Assembly (NCBI RefSeq): GCF_029051645.1
Contig: NZ_JAACFS010000001.1
Span: forward strand, 124,001 to 188,000
DNA from: Bradyrhizobium sp. CSA112
GTDB lineage: Bacteria > Pseudomonadota > Alphaproteobacteria > Rhizobiales > Xanthobacteraceae
Reading direction: 5' to 3'
DNA: 64,000 bases
Part shown: positions 35,594-44,621 of the stretch, in pieces
How positions within the stretch are numbered: position 1 is the first letter of the stretch
How the letters are laid out: the number at the start of each line of letters is the position of its first letter
Notes under the pieces: generated by a model
What the model saw: only the letters and a program-made list of their open reading frames with translations
The model's database searches: none
Told to the model about the DNA's origin: nothing
Translations under genes and position numbers: made by a program

Positions 35594-35598
35594 GGCTG

Positions 35599-36423
35599 CT
35601 ACTCCGCTGCTGCCAGATGTCGCCGCACCAGCATGGTGCCGCTGTCGAGGTCGCGCCCGACCAGCCGCGTGATTTCTGCGGAGCCGTCTCCGAGCAGCGC
35701 CCGATAGGAGGCGATCTGGCGCGCGAACAGATTGTAGATCACGACCGCAGGGATCGCAGCCACCAGTCCCAGCGCCGTCGCCAGCAACGCCTCGGCTATG
35801 CCGGGCGCGACCACGGCGAGATTGGTGGTTTGCGACTTCGAGATGCCGATAAAGCTGTTCATGATTCCCCAGACCGTCCCGAACAGCCCGACGAAGGGGC
35901 CGGTCGATCCGATGGTGGCAAGCACGCCGGTGCCGAGAGCCGCCCGCCTGCTTGCCGCCGCCTCGATCTGCTGCAGCCGGGAGGCGATCCTCACTTTAAC
36001 CCCTTCCTTGTCCATGCGGTCGGTGCTCAATCTGAGTTCGGTCATGGCGCCCTCGATCAACTGGGCAACCGTGCCGTCGGGGACTTGCCGCACGGCGTCG
36101 TCGACGCTGCGGGCGCTGGCAAGCTCGCGCAAGGCGCTGCGGGCATTCCGCCGCGCCTTGATCAGCTCGATCGTCTTTGCCAGCCACACCGTCCATGTCA
36201 CGGCGGTCGCAAACACCAGGCCGATCATCACGGCTTTGACGACGATATCGGCCTGCATGAACATGCCCCAGGGACTGAGATCCCGGGGGAGCATCGCGGT
36301 GGCGACCGCGGTCCGGTCCGTTGCGTCCTGGGCCAAGGCTGGAAAGCACAGCAGTAGTAACGGAAATGAAAGAAGCGGAGCGCCGCGACGAAATTCGCGT
36401 CGAAATGCTTTCCAGGCTTGCAT
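35599..36423 (-). CDS. exbB: ExbB/TolQ-like proton-channel protein
   Basis: This is 274 residues. An N-terminal signal-like helix (residues about 17-32) precedes three family helices at about 63-82, 165-190 and 210-235. ALGTGVLATIGSTGPFVGLFGTVWGIMNSF and PGIAEALLATALGLVAAIPAVVIYN (in part) are the MotA/TolQ/ExbB channel signatures with the conserved Thr. The N-terminal extension is typical of alphaproteobacterial ExbB. It starts the operon, and an MntR-like dyad lies 40 bp upstream. Confidence 0.92.
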   Translation of the reverse strand: MQAWKAFRREFRRGAPLLSFPLLLLCFPALAQDATDRTAVATAMLPRDLSPWGMFMQADIVVKAVMIGLVFATAVTWTVWLAKTIELIKARRNARSALRELASARSVDDAVRQVPDGTVAQLIEGAMTELRLSTDRMDKEGVKVRIASRLQQIEAAASRRAALGTGVLATIGSTGPFVGLFGTVWGIMNSFIGISKSQTTNLAVVAPGIAEALLATALGLVAAIPAVVIYNLFARQIASYRALLGDGSAEITRLVGRDLDSGTMLVRRHLAAAE

Positions 36424-36462
36424 CGGTTAACCTCTGAGGGGGAATAATGTCTGGACTCATTT

Positions 36463-36478
36463 TGTAGCATCGCCTACG
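36463..36478 (-). promoter_or_regulatory. MntR-box-like operator in the exbB promoter
   Basis: TGTAGC-ATCG-CCTACG matches the receptor operator (TGTAGC-CTTA-GCTACA) in the left arm and 4 of 6 bases of the right arm. On the minus strand TTTACA (-35) and TACAAA (-10), 18 bp apart, flank it, so it sits in the promoter spacer. Co-regulation of exbB-exbD-tonB with the receptor is inferred. Confidence 0.5.
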
Positions 36479-36705
36479 TCTTGGTGTAAATACTAACGGG
36501 CGTGCTGTTCCTCCGTGTATGCTGTTTCCGGTGCAATTTAGGCGATCGTTTACCATGGGGACCTGCGGCGAAGCGGGCCAGACGGGGGATCTCTGTTCCG
36601 CCGGTTTTCCTGCCGCAATTGTCAATTGCCGGGCTTGCCGCCGGTGGTGTAAAGCGGCGCAGCGGCGCTTGCTGGATGCGCCGTTCCGCCCCCGGGAACC
36701 GCTTG

Positions 36706-37809
36706 ATGACACTGTGGTTTGTGTTCGCGCTGATGACGGTCGCGGCGATCTTCGCCGTGCTCTGGCCGTTGAGCCGCAGCTCTGCTGCGCAGGCCGGCGG
36801 CAGTGAGGCCGCGGTCTACAAGGACCAGCTCGCCGAAATCGACCGCGATGTCGCCGCCGGGCTGATCGGCGTGTCCGAGGCCGAGGCCGCGCGTGTCGAA
36901 ATCAGCCGCCGCCTGCTTGCCGCCGTGGACAGCCAGCACAATCTGCCGGCGCGGTCGAGCCTTGGTCTGCGCCGCGCTTCGGCCATCGTGGCGCTGGTGG
37001 GTCTGCCGATCGCGGCGGTGACGTTCTACTTGTCGCTCGGATCGCCTCAGCTCGGCGATTTTCCGCTTGTCTCGCGCACGCGTACCGCCGATGCCAATCA
37101 GCCGATCGACAACATGGTGGCGCAGGTCGAAGCGCATCTGGAAAACAACCCGACCGACGGGCGCGGCTGGACCGTGCTGGCGCCGGTGCTGGCGCGGCTT
37201 GGCCGTTACGACGATGCGGTCCGGGCCTACCGTAACGTCATCACCTATGCCGGTGACAGCGCGGAGCGTCGTTCTGATCTCGGCGAGGCGCTAGCGATCG
37301 TGGCGGGCGGCGTCGTCACGGCTGAGGCCAAGGCCGAGTTCGAACGCGCCGTTGCGCAGAACGCCGGCGAGCCCAGGGCAAACTATTTCCTTGGGCTTGC
37401 CGCCGAACAGGACGGCCGCCAGGCCGATGCCGCTGCGATCTGGCGTGGCTTGCTCGCCAAGGCGCCGGCCGACGCGCCATGGCGCCCGCTGATCGAGGCG
37501 GCGCTGGCGAGGGTCGGCGATCCTGCCGCGCCTGCGCTTTCCAATGATGCGATGGCCGCGGCCAAGGACATGAACGAGGCCGACCGCGGCGCCATGGTCC
37601 GCGGCATGGTCGACCGGCTCGCGACCCGGCTGAAGCAGAACGGCGACGATGTCGAGGGATGGTTGCGGCTGATGCGGGCCTATATGGTGATGGGCGAACG
37701 CGACAAGGCGGCGAGCGCGCTGACTGAGGCGCGCCAGGCGGTCGCCAACGATACCGAGCGCTTGCGCCAGCTCAATGAGGGCGTGAAGAATCTCGGGATT
37801 GGTGGGTGA
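36706..37809 (+). CDS. ccmI: Cytochrome c maturation protein CcmI (CycH)
   Basis: This is 367 residues from ATG 36706. Two membrane helices (about 3-20, and 85-105 with [19 protein letters not shown]) flank the cytoplasmic loop with the family motif [37 protein letters not shown] (in part). The periplasmic part is TPR ([20 protein letters not shown]). It presents apocytochrome c to the CcmF/H haem lyase. First of the four-gene operon. Confidence 0.92.
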   Translation: MTLWFVFALMTVAAIFAVLWPLSRSSAAQAGGSEAAVYKDQLAEIDRDVAAGLIGVSEAEAARVEISRRLLAAVDSQHNLPARSSLGLRRASAIVALVGLPIAAVTFYLSLGSPQLGDFPLVSRTRTADANQPIDNMVAQVEAHLENNPTDGRGWTVLAPVLARLGRYDDAVRAYRNVITYAGDSAERRSDLGEALAIVAGGVVTAEAKAEFERAVAQNAGEPRANYFLGLAAEQDGRQADAAAIWRGLLAKAPADAPWRPLIEAALARVGDPAAPALSNDAMAAAKDMNEADRGAMVRGMVDRLATRLKQNGDDVEGWLRLMRAYMVMGERDKAASALTEARQAVANDTERLRQLNEGVKNLGIGG

Positions 37810-37850
37810 GGCATGATGCCGGAACCCAAAGGCGAAGACAGAGGACAGAA

Positions 37851-38342
37851 ATGACGCGCAAGCAGCGGCGTTTGACCATGATCGGCGGTTCGCTCCTGGT
37901 GCTCGCGATTGCGGCGGCGCTGGTCTTGAACGCCATGCGCGATTCCATCGTGTTCTTTTCCACGCCGACCATGGCGGCCGAGAAGCAGATCCCGCCCGGC
38001 CAGCGGTTCCGCCTCGGCGGCCTGGTGCAGCCGGGCTCGCTGGTGCGCGGCGACAATCTCGCAGTCAATTTCAGCGTCGCCGACGGCAGCGCCACGCTGC
38101 CGGTCGCCTACAAGGGAATTTTGCCGGACCTGTTCCGTGAAGGGCAGGGCGTCGTCGCCGAAGGCGCGCTGGATGCGTCCGGCGTGTTCAAGGCCGACAC
38201 GGTGCTCGCCAAACATGACGAGACCTATATGCCCAAGGATGTCGCCGACGCCCTTAAGAAGCAGGGCCACTGGAAGGATGATTACGGCGCCAAGCCGGGC
38301 GCCACAGCGGCGTCTGCGCCGGTCCAGGGGAATTCGAAATGA
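37851..38342 (+). CDS. ccmE: Haem chaperone CcmE (CycJ)
   Basis: This is 163 residues from ATG 37851. An N-terminal anchor helix (about 9-27) precedes a beta-barrel domain. The haem-binding motif [10 protein letters not shown] has covalent His122 and Tyr126. The tail is polar. The stop overlaps the ccmF start (ATGA), so the genes are coupled. Confidence 0.95.
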   Translation: MTRKQRRLTMIGGSLLVLAIAAALVLNAMRDSIVFFSTPTMAAEKQIPPGQRFRLGGLVQPGSLVRGDNLAVNFSVADGSATLPVAYKGILPDLFREGQGVVAEGALDASGVFKADTVLAKHDETYMPKDVADALKKQGHWKDDYGAKPGATAASAPVQGNSK

Positions 38343-40321
38343 TCGCGGAAGCCGGGCACTATGCGCTGGTGCTGGCGCTCGCGCTGGCGCTGATCCAGTC
38401 CACCGTGCCGATGCTGGGCGCGCGCTGGGGCGATCAGGCCTTGATGAATGTCGCGCGCTCCACCGCGCTCGCGCAATTGCTGTTTGCCGGCGCTTCGTTC
38501 ACGGCGCTGACGATGCTGCACGTCACATCGGATTTCTCCGTCGTCAACGTGTTCGAGAATTCGCACTCGATGAAGCCGCTGCTTTACAAGATCACCGGCG
38601 TGTGGGGCAATCACGAAGGATCGATGCTGCTGTGGGTATTGATCCTGGCGCTGTTCGGCGGCCTCGTCGCCGCCTTCGGCAACAATTTGCCGCTGTCGCT
38701 GCGCGCGCATGTGCTGGCGGTGCAGGGCTGGATCGCCGCCGCTTTCTATCTGTTCATCCTGGTCACCTCGAATCCGTTCCTGCGCATCGCGAGCCCCCCG
38801 ATCGAGGGCCGTGACCTCAATCCGGTGCTGCAGGACATCGGCCTCGCCGTGCATCCGCCGATGCTCTATCTCGGCTATGTCGGGTTCTCGATCTCGTTTT
38901 CCTTTGCGGTTGCCGCCCTCATCGAAGGCCGCATCGATGCGGCCTGGGCGCGCTGGGTGCGGCCGTGGACGCTTGTTGCGTGGATCTTCCTTACCCTCGG
39001 CATCGCCATGGGTTCATACTGGGCCTATTACGAACTCGGCTGGGGCGGCTGGTGGTTCTGGGACCCGGTGGAGAACGCCTCGCTGATGCCCTGGCTGGCC
39101 GGCACCGCGCTGCTGCATTCCGCGGTGGTGATGGAAAAGCGCAATGCGCTGAAGGTCTGGACCATCCTGCTGTCGATCCTGACCTTCTCGCTGTCGCTGC
39201 TCGGCACCTTCCTGGTGCGCTCGGGCGTCCTGACCTCCGTACATGCATTCGCGACCGACCCGGCGCGCGGCGTGTTTATCCTGTTGATCCTCTGCCTGTT
39301 CATCGGCGGCAGTCTTTTGCTGTACGCCTGGCGTGCGTCGACGCTGAAGCAGGGCGGACTGTTCGCGCCGATCTCGCGCGAAGGCGCGCTGGTGCTCAAC
39401 AACCTCTTTCTCACCACCGCATGCGCGACCGTATTCATCGGAACGCTGTATCCGCTGGCGCTGGAGGTTGTGACCGGCGACAAGATTTCGGTCGGTGCGC
39501 CCTTCTTCAACCTGACCTTCGGGCCTCTGTTCGTGCCGCTATTGGCCGCCATGCCGTTCGGGCCGATGCTGGCGTGGAAGCGCGGCGACCTGCTCGGCGC
39601 GGCACAGCGGCTGACAGCGGCGGGCATCGCAGCGCTGATCGCGATTGCGGTTCTGTGGGCGTGGACCTTCGGCGGAGCTACGTTCGCGCCGCTCGCGATC
39701 GGGCTTGCGGTATTCGTCGTCGCCGGCGCCGTGAGCGATCTCGCCGAACGCGTGGGCCTGTTCCGCACTCCCTTGACGATCGCGATGGCCCGCGCGCGCG
39801 GATTGCCGCGAGCTACCTGGGGCACGGCGTTCGCGCATGCCGGCATCGGCATCGCCCTGATCGGGATCGTCTGCGAAACCACCTGGAATAGCGAATATAT
39901 CGGCTCGATGAAGCCCGACGATGTCGCCAGGGTCGCCGGCTACCAGTTGAAGCTCGACGGCGTCACGCAGCGGCAGGGGCCGAATTTCCGCGAGATGATC
40001 GCGCAATTCACGGTCGTCCGCGACGGCGAAACGCTGGAGGTGATGACGCCATCGAAGCGCAACTTCACCACGCGCGGCGCCTCGACCACCGAGGCCGCGC
40101 TGCTGACGCGCGGCGCCAGCCAGCTCTATGTTTCGCTCGGCGACACCAATGCCGACGGCGCCATCGCGGTGCGCATCTATCACAAGCCGCTGGTGCTGCT
40201 GATCTGGTGGGGTCCCGTCTTGATGGCGTTCGGCGGCCTGCTGTCGCTGTCCGACCGCCGCCTGCGCGTCGGCGCGCCGAAGCCTGCCAAGGCTGCTCGC
40301 GCGCTCCAGCCGGCGGAGTGA
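38339..40321 (+). CDS. ccmF: Haem lyase subunit CcmF (CycK)
   Basis: This is 660 residues with about 15 membrane helices. The tryptophan-rich haem-handling motif [19 protein letters not shown] lies near residues 234-252. The nearby [21 protein letters not shown] and [14 protein letters not shown] segments are family hallmarks with conserved His ligands. The length is normal. It works with CcmH and CcmI to attach haem. Confidence 0.96.
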   Translation: MIAEAGHYALVLALALALIQSTVPMLGARWGDQALMNVARSTALAQLLFAGASFTALTMLHVTSDFSVVNVFENSHSMKPLLYKITGVWGNHEGSMLLWVLILALFGGLVAAFGNNLPLSLRAHVLAVQGWIAAAFYLFILVTSNPFLRIASPPIEGRDLNPVLQDIGLAVHPPMLYLGYVGFSISFSFAVAALIEGRIDAAWARWVRPWTLVAWIFLTLGIAMGSYWAYYELGWGGWWFWDPVENASLMPWLAGTALLHSAVVMEKRNALKVWTILLSILTFSLSLLGTFLVRSGVLTSVHAFATDPARGVFILLILCLFIGGSLLLYAWRASTLKQGGLFAPISREGALVLNNLFLTTACATVFIGTLYPLALEVVTGDKISVGAPFFNLTFGPLFVPLLAAMPFGPMLAWKRGDLLGAAQRLTAAGIAALIAIAVLWAWTFGGATFAPLAIGLAVFVVAGAVSDLAERVGLFRTPLTIAMARARGLPRATWGTAFAHAGIGIALIGIVCETTWNSEYIGSMKPDDVARVAGYQLKLDGVTQRQGPNFREMIAQFTVVRDGETLEVMTPSKRNFTTRGASTTEAALLTRGASQLYVSLGDTNADGAIAVRIYHKPLVLLIWWGPVLMAFGGLLSLSDRRLRVGAPKPAKAARALQPAE

Positions 40322-40325
40322 ACCG

Positions 40326-40823
40326 TTGAAGAAGCTCCTCGTCAGCATATTCGTTGCCGCCCTGATGTCGGGCGCGCCGGCCGCTTACGCCGTGCAGCCT
40401 GACGAGATCATGTCGGACCCTGCGAAGGAAGCCCGCGCGCGCGACCTGTCGCGTGAGCTGCGTTGCATGGTGTGTCAGAACCAGTCGATCGACGATTCTG
40501 ATGCGCCGCTGGCGCGCGACCTGCGGCTTCTGGTGCGCGAGCGGATCGCATCCGGCGACAGCGACAACCAGGTGATCGATTTTCTGGTGGCGCGCTACGG
40601 CGAGTTCGTGCTGTTGAAGCCGCGCTTCACGCCGCACACGCTATTGCTGTGGCTGCTGCCGCCGCTCGCATTGGCCGGCGGCGGAGTGGCGCTCTGGCTC
40701 TACAGCCGCCGCCGCTCGAATCCCGGCAGCGCGGCCGATCCCGCGCTGCGGCGCCTGACGGAAGAGGAAGAGGCGAGGCTGGAGCGCCTGCTCGCGGCCG
40801 ATGCGCCGGACAAGCAACCCTAA
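40326..40823 (+). CDS. ccmH: Thiol-redox subunit CcmH/CcmL (CycL)
   Basis: This is 165 residues from TTG 40326, four bases after the ccmF stop. A signal peptide (1-22) is followed by the redox motif LRCMVCQN (Cys47, Cys50) and RDLRLLVRERIASGDS. One C-terminal helix is at about 105-125. It reduces the apocytochrome CXXCH cysteines. Confidence 0.94.
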   Translation: MKKLLVSIFVAALMSGAPAAYAVQPDEIMSDPAKEARARDLSRELRCMVCQNQSIDDSDAPLARDLRLLVRERIASGDSDNQVIDFLVARYGEFVLLKPRFTPHTLLLWLLPPLALAGGGVALWLYSRRRSNPGSAADPALRRLTEEEEARLERLLAADAPDKQP

Positions 40824-40900
40824 GCCCGCGCCATTGTATGCGGACAGGTTTCCGCTATGACTCCCTCAGTTCAAAAACATAACCCTGGGAGAAACCGGAC

Positions 40901-41422
40901 ATGGCTCTTTCACTCTACGACGCCACCGTCGCGAATTATCTGCAGACGCTTGGCGCGGTCGGCGGCTTCCTCGATCGCAGCCTCAAGCATTTTCGCGATA
41001 ACAATATCGATCCGGAAACCATGGTCGAGGCGCGACTGGCGCAGGATATGCTGCCGTTGCGTTTCCAGATCATCTCCGTCGCCCAACATTCCCGCGGCGC
41101 CATCGAAGCCGTGCAAAGCGGAGAGTTTCGTCCGCCCGCGTCAAAGACGCCGTACGATTACGCCGGATTGCAGGGGCTGATCGCGCAGACCCGCGAGGCG
41201 CTGTCGGCGTGGACGCCGGAAGCGGTCAATGCGCTCGGCGGCCGAGATGTCGTCTTTCACGTCGGCGAGCGCCAGTTGCCATTCACGGCGGAGGACTTCC
41301 TGATGTCGTTCTCGCTGCCCAATTTCTATTTCCACGCCACCACCGCCTACGACATCCTGCGCACCAACGGCGTGCCGCTCGGCAAGCGGGATTTCATGGG
41401 CCGGCTCAAATTGAAGAGCTGA
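40901..41422 (+). CDS. DUF1993 family protein
   Basis: This is 173 residues with the family pattern of a four-helix DinB-like fold: LYDATVANYLQTLGAVGGFLDRSLKHF, ARLAQDMLPLRFQI, a conserved YAGLQGLIAQTREAL helix, and a C-terminal FYFHATTAYDILRTNGVPLGKRDFMG. No catalytic site is known for the family. It follows ccmH by 77 bp but has its own ribosome binding site (CTGGGAGAAA). Monocistronic or weakly linked to the ccm operon. Confidence 0.85.
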   Translation: MALSLYDATVANYLQTLGAVGGFLDRSLKHFRDNNIDPETMVEARLAQDMLPLRFQIISVAQHSRGAIEAVQSGEFRPPASKTPYDYAGLQGLIAQTREALSAWTPEAVNALGGRDVVFHVGERQLPFTAEDFLMSFSLPNFYFHATTAYDILRTNGVPLGKRDFMGRLKLKS

Positions 41423-41902
41423 GCGGCTTCGGCGCGGCGCAGGACACAATCGCTGCGCCGTCGAACGCCGCTCCTTTCAGCGAACAGAAGCGTCGCGATG
41501 CTGCCGCGTGAAGGCGCGTATGAAATCGCCTGCTAAGCGCGGTCTTTTGATTGCAATCCTTTGAACTGAATTTGCTGGCAAAAAAGTCGGTGAGCGTTGA
41601 GAACGATTGTCGACGTCAGTGCACGCATATCGATTGTCTGGATTCGCTGCTGTCCAAAACTTTATTTCCTAGCTCTATCGCAAATGAAATTTGAATGAAA
41701 TTGTCCTTGTAGAACTCGCGCGCTCAACGTCGACTCCGAAGAATTCTAAGCCCTGCAACGTGCGAATGCTCGAAGAGACGATTTGGCCTTGCGCAACATA
41801 AGGTCGCATGGAATGCTTGCGCAACTTCGATGCAATGACCGAAGCCCAACTTAGATTGGTCGATCTTCTAGAAGTGTCGGTAAGTGAATTGCCGAGGGTG
41901 GT
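41423..41902. other. AT-richer intergenic region at the left edge of the RTX island
   Basis: The 480 bp are less GC-rich than their surroundings and hold no supported gene. A 92-codon minus-strand frame at 41675-41953 overlaps the next gene and does not look coding. No clear inverted repeat or lux box was found. The change in composition suggests that this is the junction of an inserted segment. Confidence 0.4.
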
Positions 41903-42637
41903 ATGGATTGTAAGAGAATTGAGCCTGCTCTGGATGCGATTGCGCATGCACACAAGTCAAACGAATTGCTGAAGGTGATGAACGAGTTGCGGGAGATCTA
42001 TGGTCTTTCGCATCTGGCCTATGCTGGTCTGCGAATGCCGGACCTGGCCGATACGGATCCCTATTTTATCCTCACGTATCCAGATGAATGGGTGGAGCGA
42101 TATTGGCGCGAGGATTTTTTCCGGATTGATCCTGTCTATGCAGCCAGCAGGACCGGTTTTTTGCCGATCGACTGGCATGCGCTCGATCTGCAGTCGCCCG
42201 ATGCTCACTACTTTTTTTCCCAAGCGGCAAAATACGGAATTGGCGCGCCCGGAATGTCGTTTCCGATGCGTGGTCCCGACGGAGACGCGGGAGCGTTTTC
42301 CTTCACGGTTAACGTGAAGCCGGAAGCGTGGGACGCATTCAAGAATAGAAACCAATCCGAGATCGCGTTCGTCGGGCTCTATTTTCATGAGCGTGTCATT
42401 CGGATCTGGTCTGATGAGCACGGGCTGAAGGTGCGGCCTTCGCTGACTGCGCGCGAGCGCCAATGTTTGCAGCGGCTCGCCGAAGGTGATCCGCCCAAGA
42501 AGATCGCGACGGCTCTTAAACTGTCGGAAGCCGCAGTGCGTCTTTACTTGAAACGCGCGCGTGCCAGATTGGGCGCTGTGAATCTCATGCAAGCCGTGAT
42601 CATCGCGCTGCGCGCCAATCTCATCACTGTCCCTTGA
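41903..42637 (+). CDS. LuxR-family quorum-sensing-type regulator
   Basis: This is 244 residues. The N-terminal autoinducer domain keeps the residues invariant in acyl-homoserine-lactone receptors: Trp63, Tyr67, Asp76, Pro77, Trp91 and Gly117, with the same spacing as TraR Trp57, Tyr61, Asp70, Pro71, Trp85 and Gly113. The C-terminal GerE/LuxR helix-turn-helix is LTARERQCLQRLAEGDPPKKIATALKLSEAAVRLYLKRARARLG (in part). No LuxI-type synthase is in the window, so it acts as a solo or with a distant synthase. It stands directly upstream of the type I secretion genes and may control them. Confidence 0.9.
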   Translation: MDCKRIEPALDAIAHAHKSNELLKVMNELREIYGLSHLAYAGLRMPDLADTDPYFILTYPDEWVERYWREDFFRIDPVYAASRTGFLPIDWHALDLQSPDAHYFFSQAAKYGIGAPGMSFPMRGPDGDAGAFSFTVNVKPEAWDAFKNRNQSEIAFVGLYFHERVIRIWSDEHGLKVRPSLTARERQCLQRLAEGDPPKKIATALKLSEAAVRLYLKRARARLGAVNLMQAVIIALRANLITVP

Positions 42638-42769
42638 GCGCATGGTTGCTGTTGCAGGCGGCGATGGCAAGTCGCTTGTGGCTTTACCGACGGCTTTGAA
42701 TCAAGTTTGAGATGCGCAGATCAAAGGACATGGTGAATGATTCAAATTGTCGTCGATCACATCAGGCGC

Positions 42770-42783
42770 TATCGATTTTGATA
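42770..42783. promoter_or_regulatory. TATCGA-TT-TTGATA near-palindrome upstream of the ABC transporter gene
   Basis: TATCGATTTTGATA followed by TATTG has one mismatch to the TATCGA-NN-TCGATA dyads at 46025, 46046 and 48189. It lies about 110 bp before the ABC transporter start. Shared control of the island is inferred. Confidence 0.45.
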
Positions 42784-42890
42784 TATTGTCGCACGGTTGG
42801 TTGTCGACGACAGTAGCCGTCGCGAGGACACGCGCAATCTCGTTCGCTTGCGCGTAGGCCGCAGCCTTGGAATGACGGCGTGGTATCGAC

Positions 42891-44621
42891 ATGCAATTGC
42901 CGCGGCAATCGAATGCCGGATTGAATCTTCGTTTCGCCGTCTGGAGTGCCGCCATCTTTTCAGGAATGGCGAACCTGCTTGGGCTGACGGGTCCGATATT
43001 CATGCTTGAAATCTACGACCGGGTCATTCCCAGCCGTAGCATTCCGACGCTGAGTGCTCTGCTGGTCCTTGCTGCCGGCCTCTATGCGTTTTCGGGTTTC
43101 TTTGACGTGTTGCGCTTTCGTGTGATGGCGCGGATCGCCTCAAGCGTGGATGCCAGCCTGTCAGCCCGCGTATTCGCAATCATCGCCAGGGCACCCCTCA
43201 AGGGACAGGTCGAGGGCGACGCATTGCGCCCGGCCCGTGATCTCGATCAGGTGCGAGGCTTCCTGACGAGCCAGGGACCTTCAGCACTATTTGATCTGCC
43301 CTGGACGCCGCTCTATGTCGCCGTCTGTTTTCTGTTGCATCCGTTGGTGGGATGGTTCGTTGTTGCGGGAACCGTCATTCTCGCCGGCCTGACAGTCATC
43401 ACGGATATCCGGACCCGGCGGCTGCTCAGAGAGGCGAGCACCACGCAAGCTGCCAGAAACAAGTTTGGGGAGGCCGCCAACCGCGACGCAGAGGCGTTCG
43501 CGGCGATGGGTTTGACGTCGAGAGCGTCGGTTCACTCGGAGCAAGCGCACCGCGAATACACACGGCTTCAGCGCGTGGCAGGCGATATCGGCGGAACGCT
43601 ATCGGGCGTATCGAAAGCGTTTCGCCATCTCCTGCAATCGGCCACCCTCGGCCTTGGGGCCTATCTCGTGATCAATGACGAGATGAGTGCAGGCATGATC
43701 GTTGCGGGATCGATCATCGTCGCGAGGGCGCTCTCACCGGCCGAGCATGTGATCGGAAACTGGCGCGGCATGCTTGGTGCCCGCGAGGCATGGAAGCGCC
43801 TCAATGACCTGATGACGCATTTTCCGGTGGAGGGCGAGCGCACGGCCATTCCGCCGCCGTCTCGTTCGCTTGCCCTCGAAGGTGTCTACATCGCGCCGCC
43901 ATCCGATCCCCGCAGGCTTACGGTGCAGAATGCGACGTTCACGCTGAAAGGGGGCAGCGTCCTCGGCGTTATCGGTCCGAGCGGTTCGGGCAAATCCTCT
44001 CTCATTCGCGGGATCGTCGGCGTCTGGCCTCTCATCCGGGGTTGTGTTCGTCTCGATAATGCGACGTTCGATCAGTGGAGGGCGGAAGAACGTGGCTGCT
44101 TCGTCGGTTACATGCCACAAGCAGTCGATTTGTTTCCCGGCACCGTTGCAGAAAACATTGCGCGGCTCGATCCGTTCGCGGACGATGACAAGATTGTCGC
44201 AGCAGCACAGGCGGCGGGCGTTCACGACGTGATTGTCCAGCTCCCGGACGGATATGAGACGCGCGTTGGCGAAAGGGGGCTCGGCCTTTCGGCAGGACAG
44301 CGCCAGCGGATCGCATTGGCGCGCGCACTCTATGGCGATCCATTTCTGGTCGTTCTGGACGAACCAAATTCCAACCTCGACACCGAGGGGGAGCGGGCTC
44401 TGACGCAGGCGATCAAGGGTGTACGGTCGAGAGGCGGCATCGTCATCGTGGTGGCGCACCGGGCCGGCATTCTGGCATCGCTCGATTTTGTTCTTGCGAT
44501 GGACGCCGGCATGATCCGCTCCTTCGGACCGCGCGATGCCGTCTTGAAGCAGGGCCAAAGAGCGAAGGCCGTTCCGCCGCTGAAGGTGATCGAAGGCGAG
44601 GCTGTCGCAAATGAAGCCTGA
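42891..44621 (+). CDS. Type I secretion ABC transporter (PrtD-like permease/ATPase)
   Basis: This is 576 residues. An N-terminal membrane domain with five to six helices (start at about 15, LRFAVWSAAIFSGMANLLGLTGPIFML) carries LEIYDRVIPSRSIPTL and other PrtD-family features. The ATPase has Walker A GPSGSGKSS (near residue 363), Q-loop YMPQAVDLFPGT, signature LSAGQRQRIALARAL, Walker B PFLVVLDEP and a His-loop VVAHRAG. It exports C-terminal-signal proteins in one step with the adaptor. The adaptor gene overlaps it by 11 bp. Confidence 0.92.
   Translation: MQLPRQSNAGLNLRFAVWSAAIFSGMANLLGLTGPIFMLEIYDRVIPSRSIPTLSALLVLAAGLYAFSGFFDVLRFRVMARIASSVDASLSARVFAIIARAPLKGQVEGDALRPARDLDQVRGFLTSQGPSALFDLPWTPLYVAVCFLLHPLVGWFVVAGTVILAGLTVITDIRTRRLLREASTTQAARNKFGEAANRDAEAFAAMGLTSRASVHSEQAHREYTRLQRVAGDIGGTLSGVSKAFRHLLQSATLGLGAYLVINDEMSAGMIVAGSIIVARALSPAEHVIGNWRGMLGAREAWKRLNDLMTHFPVEGERTAIPPPSRSLALEGVYIAPPSDPRRLTVQNATFTLKGGSVLGVIGPSGSGKSSLIRGIVGVWPLIRGCVRLDNATFDQWRAEERGCFVGYMPQAVDLFPGTVAENIARLDPFADDDKIVAAAQAAGVHDVIVQLPDGYETRVGERGLGLSAGQRQRIALARALYGDPFLVVLDEPNSNLDTEGERALTQAIKGVRSRGGIVIVVAHRAGILASLDFVLAMDAGMIRSFGPRDAVLKQGQRAKAVPPLKVIEGEAVANEA

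Noticed and set aside
35617..36357. 246-codon plus-strand frame opposite exbB
   Set aside because: The exbB product on the other strand is complete and typical.
41675..41953. 92-codon minus-strand frame upstream of luxR
   Set aside because: It overlaps the luxR start, has no ribosome binding site of note and its composition does not look coding.
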